From NCBI RefSeq assembly GCF_003946605.1, contig NZ_RHOQ01000001.1, forward strand, positions 682,001 through 746,000: a stretch of 64,000 nucleotides of DNA, read 5' to 3'. Source of the stretch: Companilactobacillus baiquanensis (GTDB lineage: Bacteria > Bacillota > Bacilli > Lactobacillales > Lactobacillaceae). Within the stretch, counting starts at the first letter, position 1. The number at the start of each line of letters is the position of its first letter. The position numbers were made by a program, and so were the translations under genes. Below are positions 45,859-55,001 of the stretch, piece by piece. The notes under the pieces are model-generated. The model was not told the DNA's origin, did no database searches, and saw only the letters and a program-made list of their open reading frames with translations.

Positions 45859-46461
45859 ATGACGAATAAAAATATAAGAATTATCGCGAAAATACTCATT
45901 ATGTTCGTTGCACTGGAGTTGATAGCCTTCAGTCTGAACATGTTTTTTGAACCAAATAAAGTGGCTGCAGGTGGTGCAACCGGCATTGCTATCCTCCTAT
46001 ATGAAGGCTGGTCGATACCCACATCCCTTTCTGTTTTCATTATTAACATCATCATGCTTATCTTCTCTTATTTCCATCTGGACAAGATGACAACTGTTAA
46101 ATTGATCTTTGGTAGCTTTATGTTGCCGGTCCTGTTATTCCTAACTCCGGTTTACAATATTATTCCCGGAAATAGACTGATTGCAATAATAGTAGGAAGT
46201 ATTATTTTTGGAATTGGTGTTGCCATTCTTTATACACTTGATATGTCGAGTGGCGGAACAACAGTCCCACCCATGATCATTCACAAGAACTTTGGAATCG
46301 ATAAATACATTAGTCTATTCGTTATCGATGGAATAGTCTGCTTTGGAAATATTATTCTAACCGGATATTTATCATTCTTCCTTGCACTAATGTCAGTCGC
46401 CATTTCAAGTGCCGCCATAAAATTAGTTACAATTGTAGAAGACAAGTATGCTGATGATTAA
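45859..46461 (+). CDS. YitT-family membrane protein (short form)
   Basis: 200 residues with five to six membrane segments. Seen: NMFFEPNKVAAGGATGIAIL and DMSSGGTTVPPMIIHKNFGI, the two repeated signatures of YitT/DUF161 proteins. The C-terminal DUF2179 domain of the usual 280-residue form is absent, so this is the short variant rather than a truncation by mutation (normal stop and terminator). Role unknown. Confidence 0.88.
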   Translation: MTNKNIRIIAKILIMFVALELIAFSLNMFFEPNKVAAGGATGIAILLYEGWSIPTSLSVFIINIIMLIFSYFHLDKMTTVKLIFGSFMLPVLLFLTPVYNIIPGNRLIAIIVGSIIFGIGVAILYTLDMSSGGTTVPPMIIHKNFGIDKYISLFVIDGIVCFGNIILTGYLSFFLALMSVAISSAAIKLVTIVEDKYADD

Positions 46462-46479
46462 TAACGTAACAGAGTATAG

Positions 46480-46515
46480 AAAAAGGAGCCGATCGAATTG
46501 ATCAGCTCCTTTTTA
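46480..46515 (+). terminator. Bidirectional terminator
   Basis: AAAGGAGCCGATC-GAATT-GATCAGCTCCTTT with A and T runs on either side; ends the YitT gene and the long minus-strand operon that stops at 46516. Confidence 0.88.
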
Positions 46516-46827
46516 CTATGCTTCTTTACCTGTGTTGACATCGTAGTTCCATTTAACCATGCCGCCTTTGATATTAACAACATCATATCCTTTAGCAGTT
46601 AACTTCTTAGCAGATTTAACACTGTTAACTCCTGAATGACACATAATGTATGTTTTACCCTTAGGTACAAAATTCTTAATCGTCTTATATGGAACGTTTA
46701 TAGCCCCTGGTATATGTCCTGCTTCATATTCCTCAGGAAAACGAACATCGATCACATTAGGATGTTCTGGTAATAATTTATGAAAGTCATCGATCGAGAT
46801 ATTATCTATTTTTGTAAAAATTGACAT
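46516..46827 (-). CDS. Single-domain rhodanese (sulfurtransferase), last gene of the ydj/ynj-like operon
   Basis: 103 residues. Cytoplasmic rhodanese-like domain: HPNVIDVRFPEEYEAGHIPG, and the active-site loop YIMCHSGVNSVKSA with the persulfide-carrying Cys near residue 67. Ends KGGMVKWNYDVNTG. Begins 1 nt after the membrane gene's stop; its AAAGGGG ribosome site lies within that gene. As the last gene of a 14-gene unit that opens with an exported two-domain rhodanese, it suggests sulfur (or selenium) transfer on both sides of the membrane. Confidence 0.9.
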   Translation of the reverse strand: MSIFTKIDNISIDDFHKLLPEHPNVIDVRFPEEYEAGHIPGAINVPYKTIKNFVPKGKTYIMCHSGVNSVKSAKKLTAKGYDVVNIKGGMVKWNYDVNTGKEA

Positions 46828-46828
46828 T

Positions 46829-47248
46829 TTAAAAACCCCTTTTGATTGATTTTCTTATTTTAAATACTAGTAACAAGTTAATGAAAGCTATGACACTAAA
46901 ACACATTAAGTCGTAATAATAGAGTGGACTTTCACTTCCAATGTGCAAAATACCGAAAGTAGTTAATCCTGTTATCAAAACGATCCAGAGTTCCATAAGA
47001 TATGGAAATACTTTTTTTACTCGTCTTTGTCTTGTAAGTTCAATAAAGCAAACTACTAAAGCCACCATTAAGATCCAAAAGATCCAACGGCTGACACTAA
47101 CTGGATATGATTCATTCATAAATAGAATTTGTCTCATAAATCCGAGACGCGTGTCATAGAGATCTTGAAATTCAGATGGTAACCATAACAATACAACTTG
47201 CAAGACCATTGCTAAACCGTACAAAAATCCACTAACTATTTTTTTCAT
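46829..47248 (-). CDS. Four-segment membrane protein of unknown function
   Basis: 139 residues with four hydrophobic segments (residues about 5-24, 56-75, 84-102, 112-130). Between the first two lies an exterior loop with SEFQDLYDTRLGFMRQI; after the second a basic RQRRVKK patch; tail RKSIKRGF is basic, so in-side. No family recognised. Placed between the nucleoside-hydrolase-like and rhodanese genes with 9- and 1-nt gaps, so it belongs to the operon. Confidence 0.75.
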   Translation of the reverse strand: MKKIVSGFLYGLAMVLQVVLLWLPSEFQDLYDTRLGFMRQILFMNESYPVSVSRWIFWILMVALVVCFIELTRQRRVKKVFPYLMELWIVLITGLTTFGILHIGSESPLYYYDLMCFSVIAFINLLLVFKIRKSIKRGF

Positions 47249-47257
47249 ACAAACACC

Positions 47258-48121
47258 TTAATATTTATTTAATGTCTTAATTAACATTGAATTTAATTTA
47301 GCTAAATCTTTGATCTCTGTTAAAACTTTGGCCGGTCTCTTATCCGGTAGATCAGTTTCTTCAATCAAACCTGTTTCCATATCAGTGGCGCTTGTTCTAA
47401 GTCGAGTGTTCTTGAAGACAAATTCTTCAGGATTTAATAAAGCAAATGCTGTGATTCCATCCCAATTTATGAATCCATCGACATCCCAAATGCCTTTGGT
47501 ATAGTCCATCCAATCTTTAACAACCTTCTTTAACCAAACAAACTTCTCTTCAGATGAGTCTTTGATCTGATCTAGGTCATCATAACTGAATAGAGCCCCG
47601 GCAATATATTGTCCACTCGAAACAGTTAATTTAGCATTACTATTTACTACTTCATGAGCTGCCTTATCTGAAATTGAGAAATTCAATTCCGTTACAGCGG
47701 TTTTATTAATATACATTTGAGCAAATCGTCCGCCCATAACAACGATTTCTTTAACTAAGTTGAAAAAATCAGGTTCAATTTCTGCTGCTTCTGACAAATT
47801 ATTCAAACTTCCGGTTGCCAAAATAGTAATTTCATTAGGATTATCACGAACAGTCTTGGCCAAGAATTTAGCCGCTTCTGAATGTTCCTTATCTGAATCA
47901 TATTTTTCTTTACCAAGATAAGTTTTCACATCAAGTGAAAAGAGTTCTTTCAGTTTGTCAGTCTGTTGAGCTACTTGTTCAACCGTTCCGTTACCAAAAG
48001 TTAATGTGACTCCCAGTAATTCCACATTAATCTGTTGATAGAGATAGAGCAGTGTTAAACCATCATCAACATCTTTTCCATGAATTCCAATTGTATTGTC
48101 GCAATCATAGATTAATTTCAT
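47258..48121 (-). CDS. Nucleoside hydrolase-like protein (IunH family)
   Basis: 287 residues. IunH-type hydrolases cleave N-glycosidic bonds of nucleosides with a Ca2+ site built from N-terminal aspartates. Here the motif reads DCDNTIGIHGKDVDDGLTLLYL: the DxD and VDDG parts are kept but separated by an insertion, a subfamily trait. Also TGSLNNLSEAAEIEP, VVMGGRF and a C-terminal NWDGITAFAL (Asp-type metal ligand). Its ATG shares a base with the upstream stop (TAATG). Its place beside two glycosyltransferases suggests action on a modified nucleoside; inference. Confidence 0.85.
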   Translation of the reverse strand: MKLIYDCDNTIGIHGKDVDDGLTLLYLYQQINVELLGVTLTFGNGTVEQVAQQTDKLKELFSLDVKTYLGKEKYDSDKEHSEAAKFLAKTVRDNPNEITILATGSLNNLSEAAEIEPDFFNLVKEIVVMGGRFAQMYINKTAVTELNFSISDKAAHEVVNSNAKLTVSSGQYIAGALFSYDDLDQIKDSSEEKFVWLKKVVKDWMDYTKGIWDVDGFINWDGITAFALLNPEEFVFKNTRLRTSATDMETGLIEETDLPDKRPAKVLTEIKDLAKLNSMLIKTLNKY

Positions 48122-48750
48122 TAGTTTTCCTTTATAAACTCGATATTTTTATCTAAATCAGCCTTAAAATCTACATCTAAAAGCTTAGGTAATAGTTTTA
48201 CTGTTTTATCAGCATCTTGCAAAAGTTTAATAGTAGTATCTAAAACACTAGCTGTACTCCACGAAATATCAGCATCCAAAAATTCTTCCACTGATAATTG
48301 ACCAGCTCCAAACATATAATAGCCACCATCATATGATGGTCCTAAAACTACGTCGTGGTCTAGCAATGCTGCTTTAGCATTTTCAATGGCCTGTGGCGTC
48401 AACTGCGGAATATCTCCACCAGTTAGAATGACCCTTTTATAACCTTGTTCTTGAACAGCTTCGATAGCTTTACTCATCTTGAGTCCAATGCTTCCCTCAA
48501 CTTGTGGAAAACAATGGATCCAATCAGGTAAATTGTTCAAAAAGTCAGCCGTTATTGCATCATCATGTCCTTTATACGCGAAAAAGATATCAGTTGAAAT
48601 CTTAACTTGCTTACTCACACGAATTAATTTATCCAACATTAATTTTTGAATGTTGGCAGCTTCAACTGCGGAAAGATCAGGTTGCAGTCTAGTTTTAACA
48701 TATCCTGCTTCCGGTATTTTAGAAAAAATGATATATGCATCTTCGATCAA
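48121..48750 (-). CDS. TIGR04282-type glycosyltransferase (GT-A fold, DUF2064)
   Basis: 209 residues, start TTG at 48750 overlapping the upstream TGA. Seen: IIFSKIPEAGYVKTRLQPDL, RVILTGGDIPQLTPQAI and DVVLGPSYDGGYYMFGAGQ, the pattern of the family named rSAM/selenodomain-associated or arsenosugar-biosynthesis transferase 1. Soluble, cytoplasmic. Its usual partner, the TIGR04283-type transferase, is encoded two genes upstream, so the pair is complete. Real substrates are unknown in this organism. Confidence 0.85.
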   Translation of the reverse strand: MIEDAYIIFSKIPEAGYVKTRLQPDLSAVEAANIQKLMLDKLIRVSKQVKISTDIFFAYKGHDDAITADFLNNLPDWIHCFPQVEGSIGLKMSKAIEAVQEQGYKRVILTGGDIPQLTPQAIENAKAALLDHDVVLGPSYDGGYYMFGAGQLSVEEFLDADISWSTASVLDTTIKLLQDADKTVKLLPKLLDVDFKADLDKNIEFIKEN

Positions 48751-49748
48751 AGGATCACCCCATATTTTTGTAGTAATGGTAAAGCAAATTCCGGTTTTAA
48801 ATACATTTGACAGCGATTGTATATTTCCTCATTTTTAATAGGCTTGTCATCATAAGTGCTGATCAGCATCCCGCACCAAGATAAAGCTCTTAACAATAAG
48901 AACGGCATATATACTTTAATATTTTCTTCAATTTTCTCAAGTGGCTGTTTAGTCAACTTAGCATACTCTGTCAAAAAATCTTTAATTTGTTCTTCAGATA
49001 ATTTTTCATCAGTACGCCACAAAGTAGTCGTATCCGACATAAACTGTGTTAAATCTTGAACGGCATTACTAATAACCGGTTTTTCCCAATCAATTAACCA
49101 ACCATAATCTGGCGTGATCAAAAAGTTATTGGAATTTACTTCGGTATTAACTAGACATTGTTTTTGACCAATGAAATGTTCGTCAGCGTTATGTTCCTGA
49201 CACCAATCATACAGATCATACAAAATTTGAGCACTCTTTGGCGCTAGTTTTTGATTCTCTTTAATTGGCTTTAGCAACTGCCAAGCCTCATGTAAACGAT
49301 CGGAACAAATACTGTTTTCAACAATTAACTGTTGATAAGCTGTATCATCCAATTTCAAATTGTGAATTGAAGCAAATATTTGTGCTGCTTTTTTTAGATC
49401 TCGATGATAAACTAGCGGTTCTCCCGGCAAAAATTTTTCCATCAAAATATCGTGCTCGAAAAATTCTTCTGAATCATCTAACCAAAGTGGTTCTGGTGTA
49501 TGACGACTTTCAGAGAGAATTTTTAAAGCTTGATACTCATAGCGAGCCTGCTGTTTAACATTGATCTGTGAACCATAATTGATTCTAAAAACTACTTTTT
49601 GATCATTTTTATCAACGATCAAAAAATTGCGATTATATTCACCTTGAGCTAAAAAAGAAATATCTTTTAATTCAGCTAAATTTAATTTGTTTAAAATATC
49701 ATTCTGATCGAGATAGGTTTGAATTTTCTGTACAATTTCTTCTGTCAT
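48747..49748 (-). CDS. APH/choline-kinase-like phosphotransferase with altered catalytic loop
   Basis: 333 residues, aminoglycoside-phosphotransferase fold. Seen: LAQGEYNRNFLI (nucleotide loop), KVVFRINYGSQ (Lys), ALKILSESRHTPEP (hinge), and at the catalytic loop CLVNTEVNSNNFLITPDYG followed by WLIDWEKPV. In the family the loop is HxDxxxxN; here His is Asn and the base Asp is Glu, while the metal-binding D of IDWE is kept. It may be a kinase with a Glu base or a binding protein. 1 nt after the transferase gene; overlaps the next gene. Confidence 0.85.
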   Translation of the reverse strand: MTEEIVQKIQTYLDQNDILNKLNLAELKDISFLAQGEYNRNFLIVDKNDQKVVFRINYGSQINVKQQARYEYQALKILSESRHTPEPLWLDDSEEFFEHDILMEKFLPGEPLVYHRDLKKAAQIFASIHNLKLDDTAYQQLIVENSICSDRLHEAWQLLKPIKENQKLAPKSAQILYDLYDWCQEHNADEHFIGQKQCLVNTEVNSNNFLITPDYGWLIDWEKPVISNAVQDLTQFMSDTTTLWRTDEKLSEEQIKDFLTEYAKLTKQPLEKIEENIKVYMPFLLLRALSWCGMLISTYDDKPIKNEEIYNRCQMYLKPEFALPLLQKYGVIL

Positions 49749-49749
49749 T

Positions 49750-50421
49750 TTATCCTCTCCTGTAATACATTCTCTTCAGAATTTCTGGATCAATACCCAT
49801 TCTATAAAAGAATCTTATTTTTTGCATTCTAAAAAAAGTTTTAAAATGCCCTTCATTTTGATATTTTCTGGCACTAGTCATAATTGGCATCTTGAATTCA
49901 GTAAAATCAATATGCAATTTACTTAAAGTACGGCTAAATTCGTAATCTTCCATCAATGGTAAGACTGGAAATCCGCCCGCAAATTGATAAACTTTTTTAG
50001 TTATGAACATTCCTTGATCACCAAAAATTAGTTTTAACCTCTTTGCCCTGATGTTTGAGCTAAAGGCTAATACTTTAAAAAATAATGCTGAATCGTCAAA
50101 GTGAATTCTAAAAAATCCAATCTGAGCCGATGTTTTTTTCAATAATTTTAAAGGAGACCCATTGATGAAGTGAGAATCCGCATGTAAGAACAACAGCTTT
50201 TCAGAATGTGCTTTTTGAGCCCCAAGTTTTAGTTGGTAACCTCGATTAGCCTTGCTATTTAGATAAGTAACAATTTTAGGAAGCCATGTTGGACGAGTCC
50301 TATCTTCTCCATCGACAACAATCACTTCGACACCAACCGGATCCCAAGTTTGAATCTCATAAACAATATTTTTCAACGAAACGTCATCATGATAAGTTGG
50401 AATAATTATTGTTAACCACAT
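49750..50421 (-). CDS. TIGR04283-type glycosyltransferase (GT2 family)
   Basis: 223 residues. Seen: N-terminal IIIPTYHDDVSLKNIVYEIQ, VIVVDGEDRT, NRGYQLKLGAQKAHSEKLLF, LHADSHFI (DxD-type site), FGDQGMFITKKVYQFAGGFP and MEDYEFSRTLS: the full signature set of rSAM/selenodomain-associated transferase 2. No membrane segment. Directly abuts the ABC ATPase gene upstream. It and the TIGR04282-type enzyme usually travel together in sulfur/metalloid-linked gene sets; function inferred only from family. Confidence 0.87.
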   Translation of the reverse strand: MWLTIIIPTYHDDVSLKNIVYEIQTWDPVGVEVIVVDGEDRTRPTWLPKIVTYLNSKANRGYQLKLGAQKAHSEKLLFLHADSHFINGSPLKLLKKTSAQIGFFRIHFDDSALFFKVLAFSSNIRAKRLKLIFGDQGMFITKKVYQFAGGFPVLPLMEDYEFSRTLSKLHIDFTEFKMPIMTSARKYQNEGHFKTFFRMQKIRFFYRMGIDPEILKRMYYRRG

Positions 50422-51408
50422 TTAAAACACCACTGGTAACTTTGAAAAATAAAATTGATATTCTTTATTTTCGTCGACACTTTCTGAAGCTAGGTCGCAA
50501 TAAATAACATTTTTATCGATCTCTATTGAAACACGCTCCGAATTGCTACCCATCCATTTCTTTTCAACGATTTTTCCTTTAAAAGCTGGATAGTCAGTTT
50601 GATCAAGTTGCAACTGTCCAGAAAAAGGTAGATATAACTTTCCTTCTTCTGTAACAACGTTGACTTTGCCTGAATAAATCGGTGAAACAAAATCATCATT
50701 AGTCAAACTACCCTCAATAAAATTAGCCTGACCCAAAAATTTTGCTACTGAAAAATTCTGTGGATTACTCTCAAGTTTTTTAGGAGCATCTACTTGCATA
50801 ATCTGGCCATTAATTAAAATTGCAACCTTATTCGAAAGCATATAAGCTTCAGTTTTGTAATGAGTAACAAAGATGATCGTCAATTGAAATTTCCTCTGTA
50901 ATTCCTTTACGAAATCAAGCATTTCAATTCTTAAAGCTTCATCCAAACTAGAAAAAGGTTCATCCATCAACAACAATTTAGGATTAAGGATCAAGGCTCT
51001 TGCCAAAGCAACCCTTTGTTGCTGTCCACCTGATAATTCATCTGGATAGCGATTGATCAACTCTGAAATACCCATTGTTTCTGTAATATCTTTTGCTCTT
51101 TGTTTAATATCAGAGCCTTTGGTCTTTTTAACCTTAAGTCCAAAAGTAATATTTTGAAAAACAGTCATATGTGGAAATAGACGATAGTCTTGGAAAACCA
51201 TGATTCCTCTTTCCACTTGACCATCTTCATTCAAAAATTTACCGCCAGTTGGGCGATCAATACCTGCTAAAATATTTAGCAGCGTTGTTTTACCACTTCC
51301 AGAAGGCCCCAGAATAGCAAAAATACTGTCTTCATCAATCTTTAAATTGATTCCGTTTAGTATTTGAGTATTTCCCTTTTTTTGAGAAATATTATCTAAA
51401 TGATACAT
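50422..51408 (-). CDS. ABC importer ATPase (YnjD/PotA-like)
   Basis: 328 residues. Walker A GPSGSGKTTLLNILAGIDRP, signature LSGGQQQRVALARALIL, Walker B LLLMDEPFSSLD, H-loop FVTHYKTEAY, and a C-terminal TOBE-like beta domain (residues about 240-328: VVTEEGKLYLPFSG, KWMGSNSERVSIEI) as in iron, spermidine and YnjD-type importers. Adjacent to its permease gene without a gap. Confidence 0.92.
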   Translation of the reverse strand: MYHLDNISQKKGNTQILNGINLKIDEDSIFAILGPSGSGKTTLLNILAGIDRPTGGKFLNEDGQVERGIMVFQDYRLFPHMTVFQNITFGLKVKKTKGSDIKQRAKDITETMGISELINRYPDELSGGQQQRVALARALILNPKLLLMDEPFSSLDEALRIEMLDFVKELQRKFQLTIIFVTHYKTEAYMLSNKVAILINGQIMQVDAPKKLESNPQNFSVAKFLGQANFIEGSLTNDDFVSPIYSGKVNVVTEEGKLYLPFSGQLQLDQTDYPAFKGKIVEKKWMGSNSERVSIEIDKNVIYCDLASESVDENKEYQFYFSKLPVVF

Positions 51409-52203
51409 TTAAGCTATCTTCCTTCCTTTATGTGTGACCCAAACGTCAATCAAATATAGAGGTATTAACGTTACCAGCATAAATGTGATTCCATAAACCG
51501 CTGCCATCCGATATTTCCCAGAGGTTGTGAATGGAAACATTCTAACTGATAAGGTTAAGTAATTGCCGTCACCGATCAAAAGTGTAGCAAGGTATTGTGT
51601 CATAGAAACGATATACGTCATCATAACTGCACCTTGTAATCCACTTTTATTCATCGGAACCGTTACTTTAAAAAATGTTTGTAAAGTTGAGGCCCCAAGG
51701 TTTCGACTCGCTACCTCATATTTGTCTTTCCATAGTATTAAATTATCGTATAAAAGTTTAATCGCATACGGTAAACAGAATAGTGTATGCACACTAACAA
51801 CACCAAAGAATGTTCCGTTTAATCCATATTTGATCATAATGAAATCCATATTTGTTAATAGTGCAATACTAGGGATTATTAATGGAAGGTAAACTAGTAC
51901 ATTCAATAATTTTTTACCTCTAAAATCATAATAAGCCAATGCCATTGCCGTAGGATATGCAATTACGATCGTCAAAACTACTGTCCCTACCGCTAGCTCT
52001 AAACTAGAAAATAGTGAAGACTGTATTTCTTTGCTCGTAAATAAGAAACGGAAATAATATCCCCAATCGACCCATTTAGGCCAAAGTGATGGATAACTCC
52101 AAGTTTTGCTGATCGCCAGCATAAAAATAACAAACAGCGGCATCAAAACTAGTATCGCAAAAATCAAATAGACTATTAATTTAGTAAATTTTTTAGATGC
52201 CAC
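51409..52203 (-). CDS. ABC importer permease 2 (YnjC C-half-like)
   Basis: 264 residues with six membrane segments. Cytoplasmic EAA loop: ASRNLGASTLQTFFKVTVPM. Paired with the permease encoded just upstream (11-nt overlap). In E. coli the two are fused as YnjC; here they are separate. Predicted to form the channel with the YnjD-like ATPase. Confidence 0.9.
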   Translation of the reverse strand: MASKKFTKLIVYLIFAILVLMPLFVIFMLAISKTWSYPSLWPKWVDWGYYFRFLFTSKEIQSSLFSSLELAVGTVVLTIVIAYPTAMALAYYDFRGKKLLNVLVYLPLIIPSIALLTNMDFIMIKYGLNGTFFGVVSVHTLFCLPYAIKLLYDNLILWKDKYEVASRNLGASTLQTFFKVTVPMNKSGLQGAVMMTYIVSMTQYLATLLIGDGNYLTLSVRMFPFTTSGKYRMAAVYGITFMLVTLIPLYLIDVWVTHKGRKIA

Positions 52204-53068
52204 CTGTATGACCTCCTGGTAAATGTTTGCTCAACCAAATAACTAATCCTGCAAAAGCAATTGAGAAAACAGATAATATCAAGTTCAAACTCATGATCAT
52301 TGGCAACTGCGTATAATCACCCTGAACATAAAGGTCATAAATATAAACTGGTAGCAATTCTTTAGTTTGATTACCTAATAAATAGGGAACTTCATATGCA
52401 CCAAAGTTGAAAGAGAAATTAATAATAAAAGCATTAACAATAGCGGGCATAAGTAAAGGCAATGATACCTTCCAGAATGTCTGCCATTTAGTTGCTCCTA
52501 AATTCTCCGAAACAATTCGATAGCGGTTATCCATTTGTCGTAAAACTAAAATTAAAGATACGATAACAAAAGGAATCTCCTTCCACAAATATGTCAGGAT
52601 AATTCCTATTTGCCACTGATCATTTAATAGTAGTGGAAAACTATTATAAGAATGTATAATACCGATTTTAGTCAACAAACTTGATACTAATCCTGTTTGA
52701 CTTAGTAACTGCAGTAAAGCTAACACAATAAAGATATGTGGCAACATTACTGGTAATTGAGCAAGTTTAAAGAAAGGCTTTGTAAACGGATTATCGTTTT
52801 TCTTAAACAAGAATGACAAGGCCGTTCCGAAAAAACACGCTAATACCGCACTAAATAAAGCAAAGATAAAAGTTCTAAAAAATATTCTTAGAAAAACTTT
52901 GTTATTCAATGCATCAGTATAATAATGCAAGCTCAACTTTTCCATCCCCATTAAAGGGTAATAACCAAAACTAGTCACTAATGACTTAGCTAAAGCACTG
53001 AAAAAGAAGAAAAGCATAAAAAGACAAAACGGACTTAATAACAAGATAAGTTTTCTTTTAGTCAGCAT
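52193..53068 (-). CDS. ABC importer permease 1 (YnjC N-half-like)
   Basis: 291 residues, six membrane segments. EAA loop VSENLGATKWQTFWKVSLPLL. The N-terminus extends outside before the core. Overlaps the binding-protein gene by 11 nt and the next permease by 11 nt, so strongly coupled. Confidence 0.9.
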   Translation of the reverse strand: MLTKRKLILLLSPFCLFMLFFFFSALAKSLVTSFGYYPLMGMEKLSLHYYTDALNNKVFLRIFFRTFIFALFSAVLACFFGTALSFLFKKNDNPFTKPFFKLAQLPVMLPHIFIVLALLQLLSQTGLVSSLLTKIGIIHSYNSFPLLLNDQWQIGIILTYLWKEIPFVIVSLILVLRQMDNRYRIVSENLGATKWQTFWKVSLPLLMPAIVNAFIINFSFNFGAYEVPYLLGNQTKELLPVYIYDLYVQGDYTQLPMIMSLNLILSVFSIAFAGLVIWLSKHLPGGHTGGI

Positions 53069-54302
53069 TCAAAACATGTTCTTTCCACAAGTCTTCGATA
53101 ATAGGAATCTTCTTAGCAGAAACTTCTGGAACACGTTTCTTAGATAATTCATTCATTGTCAAAGTATTGTTTTCTTTAGCTTGACCATTTAATTCATTAG
53201 TAATGCTTGCTGGAACCTTGCTTCCAGAATATGGAGGAATACTTGATCCATATTTAGCTTTTAGACGTTCTGTTTGGGCTTTCTTACTCAACATTGTGTT
53301 AATAAGAACTGCTGCGGCAGCTTTATTATCAGATGTCTTTGGAACAGCAAGATAACTATAATTACCAACAGTACCTTTATCAAAGACGAATGTTTGAGCA
53401 TCGTCAGTAAATTTACCATCAGCTCTTTGAGTTGCCGCATACATTTGGTTGTATGAGAATGTCATAGCAATTTGATGATCAGCAAACATCTTATCCATTT
53501 GAGCACTTGTCTTAGGATAAGTCTTACCTTCTTGCCATAGATAAGGTTTTAATTCGTTCAAGTAATCAAGACTTGGTTTGATAGCTTTATAAACTCCAGC
53601 TTTTGTTGCAGGGGCTTTATTAATAGCGTCAAATCCAACTGTTTCATAAATAATATTTCTAATGAATGCACTACCAGTGAAATCTGGTGGAGCAACATAT
53701 GTTAATTTGCCAGGATTTTCCTTAGCCCATGAAAGTAATTTTTCTGAACTAGTTGGGTAATCCCCATTGAACATTTGCTTACTACCGATCATAACTAATT
53801 GAGCATTTCCAAAAGGAACTTCCATGTTATTGATCTTTGTACCCATATCACTCTTAGCATCAGGATCACTACCAGAAATATATGTCTTCATATTTGGAAT
53901 CAAAGAGTTATCTAAGTTACCAGATAATAATGACAATTTCTTAGCAGTATAGAAGTTTTCACCATTGATCCAAACAACATCAATGTTTCCTGACTTCTTG
54001 TTAGCTTCTTTTTCGTTAGTCAACTTTTTAAGAATATCTTCGATATTCATTGGAACACGTTTAACTTTGATGCCTTTATCTTTCATCATTGGTGTAACAA
54101 CGTCGTCAACCCAACGATTTTGTGTATCTGAACCACCGTAACCATAGAAAGTTACAGTCTTACCTTTAGCTTCTTTTAAAGCAGTTTTATAACTAGTTGG
54201 CATTTCTGATCCTTTAGAATCATCGCTCTTATTTGAGCAACCTCCTAGTACCAATAAAGGAAGTAAAAATGCTAATAATGCAATTAGCTTTTTGCCTCGC
54301 AT
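53058..54302 (-). CDS. ABC importer substrate-binding lipoprotein (YnjB-like)
   Basis: 414 residues. Lipobox LVLGGCSNK. Family-1/6-type binding fold: KTVTFYGYGGSDTQNRWVDD, VVWINGENFYTAKKLSLL, YVAPPDFTGSAFIRNIIYE, MTFSYNQMYA and SSIPPYSGSKVP. This matches the YnjB group of periplasmic binding proteins. Substrate not known for YnjBCD. ATG after GTGAGGGGATATT. Confidence 0.87.
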   Translation of the reverse strand: MRGKKLIALLAFLLPLLVLGGCSNKSDDSKGSEMPTSYKTALKEAKGKTVTFYGYGGSDTQNRWVDDVVTPMMKDKGIKVKRVPMNIEDILKKLTNEKEANKKSGNIDVVWINGENFYTAKKLSLLSGNLDNSLIPNMKTYISGSDPDAKSDMGTKINNMEVPFGNAQLVMIGSKQMFNGDYPTSSEKLLSWAKENPGKLTYVAPPDFTGSAFIRNIIYETVGFDAINKAPATKAGVYKAIKPSLDYLNELKPYLWQEGKTYPKTSAQMDKMFADHQIAMTFSYNQMYAATQRADGKFTDDAQTFVFDKGTVGNYSYLAVPKTSDNKAAAAVLINTMLSKKAQTERLKAKYGSSIPPYSGSKVPASITNELNGQAKENNTLTMNELSKKRVPEVSAKKIPIIEDLWKEHVLNAD

Positions 54303-54314
54303 AATATCCCCTCA

Positions 54315-54968
54315 CTATATCATTTTTTTATGTTGTCCAATTTTCTTTGGAATATATGTTAATAAGAACAAAATCACACCAAAAATGGCAAATTTGATCG
54401 ACAACGATGTCGACAATCCTTCCGTCAAAATATCAGATGCCATATAAGCATAGATAAAACATGCCGGAAGCATTGTTAAACCGGATATCGTTGAAAACTT
54501 CCAAAATCCCATTGGAGTCAACGCATAAGCGTAACTTTGCAGTGCATATGGAAAAATTGGAACTAATCTCGTCAAAATCAAAAATGAAACACCATTTTCA
54601 TTGACACCATTCATGATCTTATTAAAGGTGGGTTTATCACCATATTTTTTTATGACCGCATCTCTAAGCAAGGTTCTGCCTAAAACAAATGAAATACTTG
54701 CCCCTACTGTGCTGCCAATAACGGTTAACAGTCCACCTAAGAATCCACCATAGGCGATTCCGGCAACAATAGCCAATAATCCTCCTGGTAGCATAAAGAC
54801 GGCCGTAATAATACACAATAGAATGAAAGCAAAGTATCCCAGAAAACCTTGCTGCTGAAACCAAGTTTGCATTGCTGAAACATTATGAAGTTCATCAATC
54901 AAACCAGTTTCATAAAAGAAAATAATTCCTACGATCATTAAACCGATAAAAATTACTACTTTCTTCAT
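54315..54968 (-). CDS. TVP38/TMEM64 (VTT) membrane protein, YdjZ-like
   Basis: 217 residues, about five membrane segments. Seen: FMLPGGLLAIVAGIAYGGFLGGLLT and GRTLLRDAVIKKYG, FLILTRLVPIFPYALQSYAYALTP, the VTT/DedA-like reentrant signature. The domain family includes scramblase-like and oxyanion-related proteins. 12 nt before the binding-protein gene. Confidence 0.88.
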   Translation of the reverse strand: MKKVVIFIGLMIVGIIFFYETGLIDELHNVSAMQTWFQQQGFLGYFAFILLCIITAVFMLPGGLLAIVAGIAYGGFLGGLLTVIGSTVGASISFVLGRTLLRDAVIKKYGDKPTFNKIMNGVNENGVSFLILTRLVPIFPYALQSYAYALTPMGFWKFSTISGLTMLPACFIYAYMASDILTEGLSTSLSIKFAIFGVILFLLTYIPKKIGQHKKMI

Positions 54969-55001
54969 TCCTACACCTCATAATCACAGTCAAACCATCA
55001 A

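Noticed and set aside
48121..50421. Literal arsenosugar biosynthesis
   Set aside because: The family names suggest it, but ArsM, ArsS and radical-SAM genes are missing, so the name is not used as a function.
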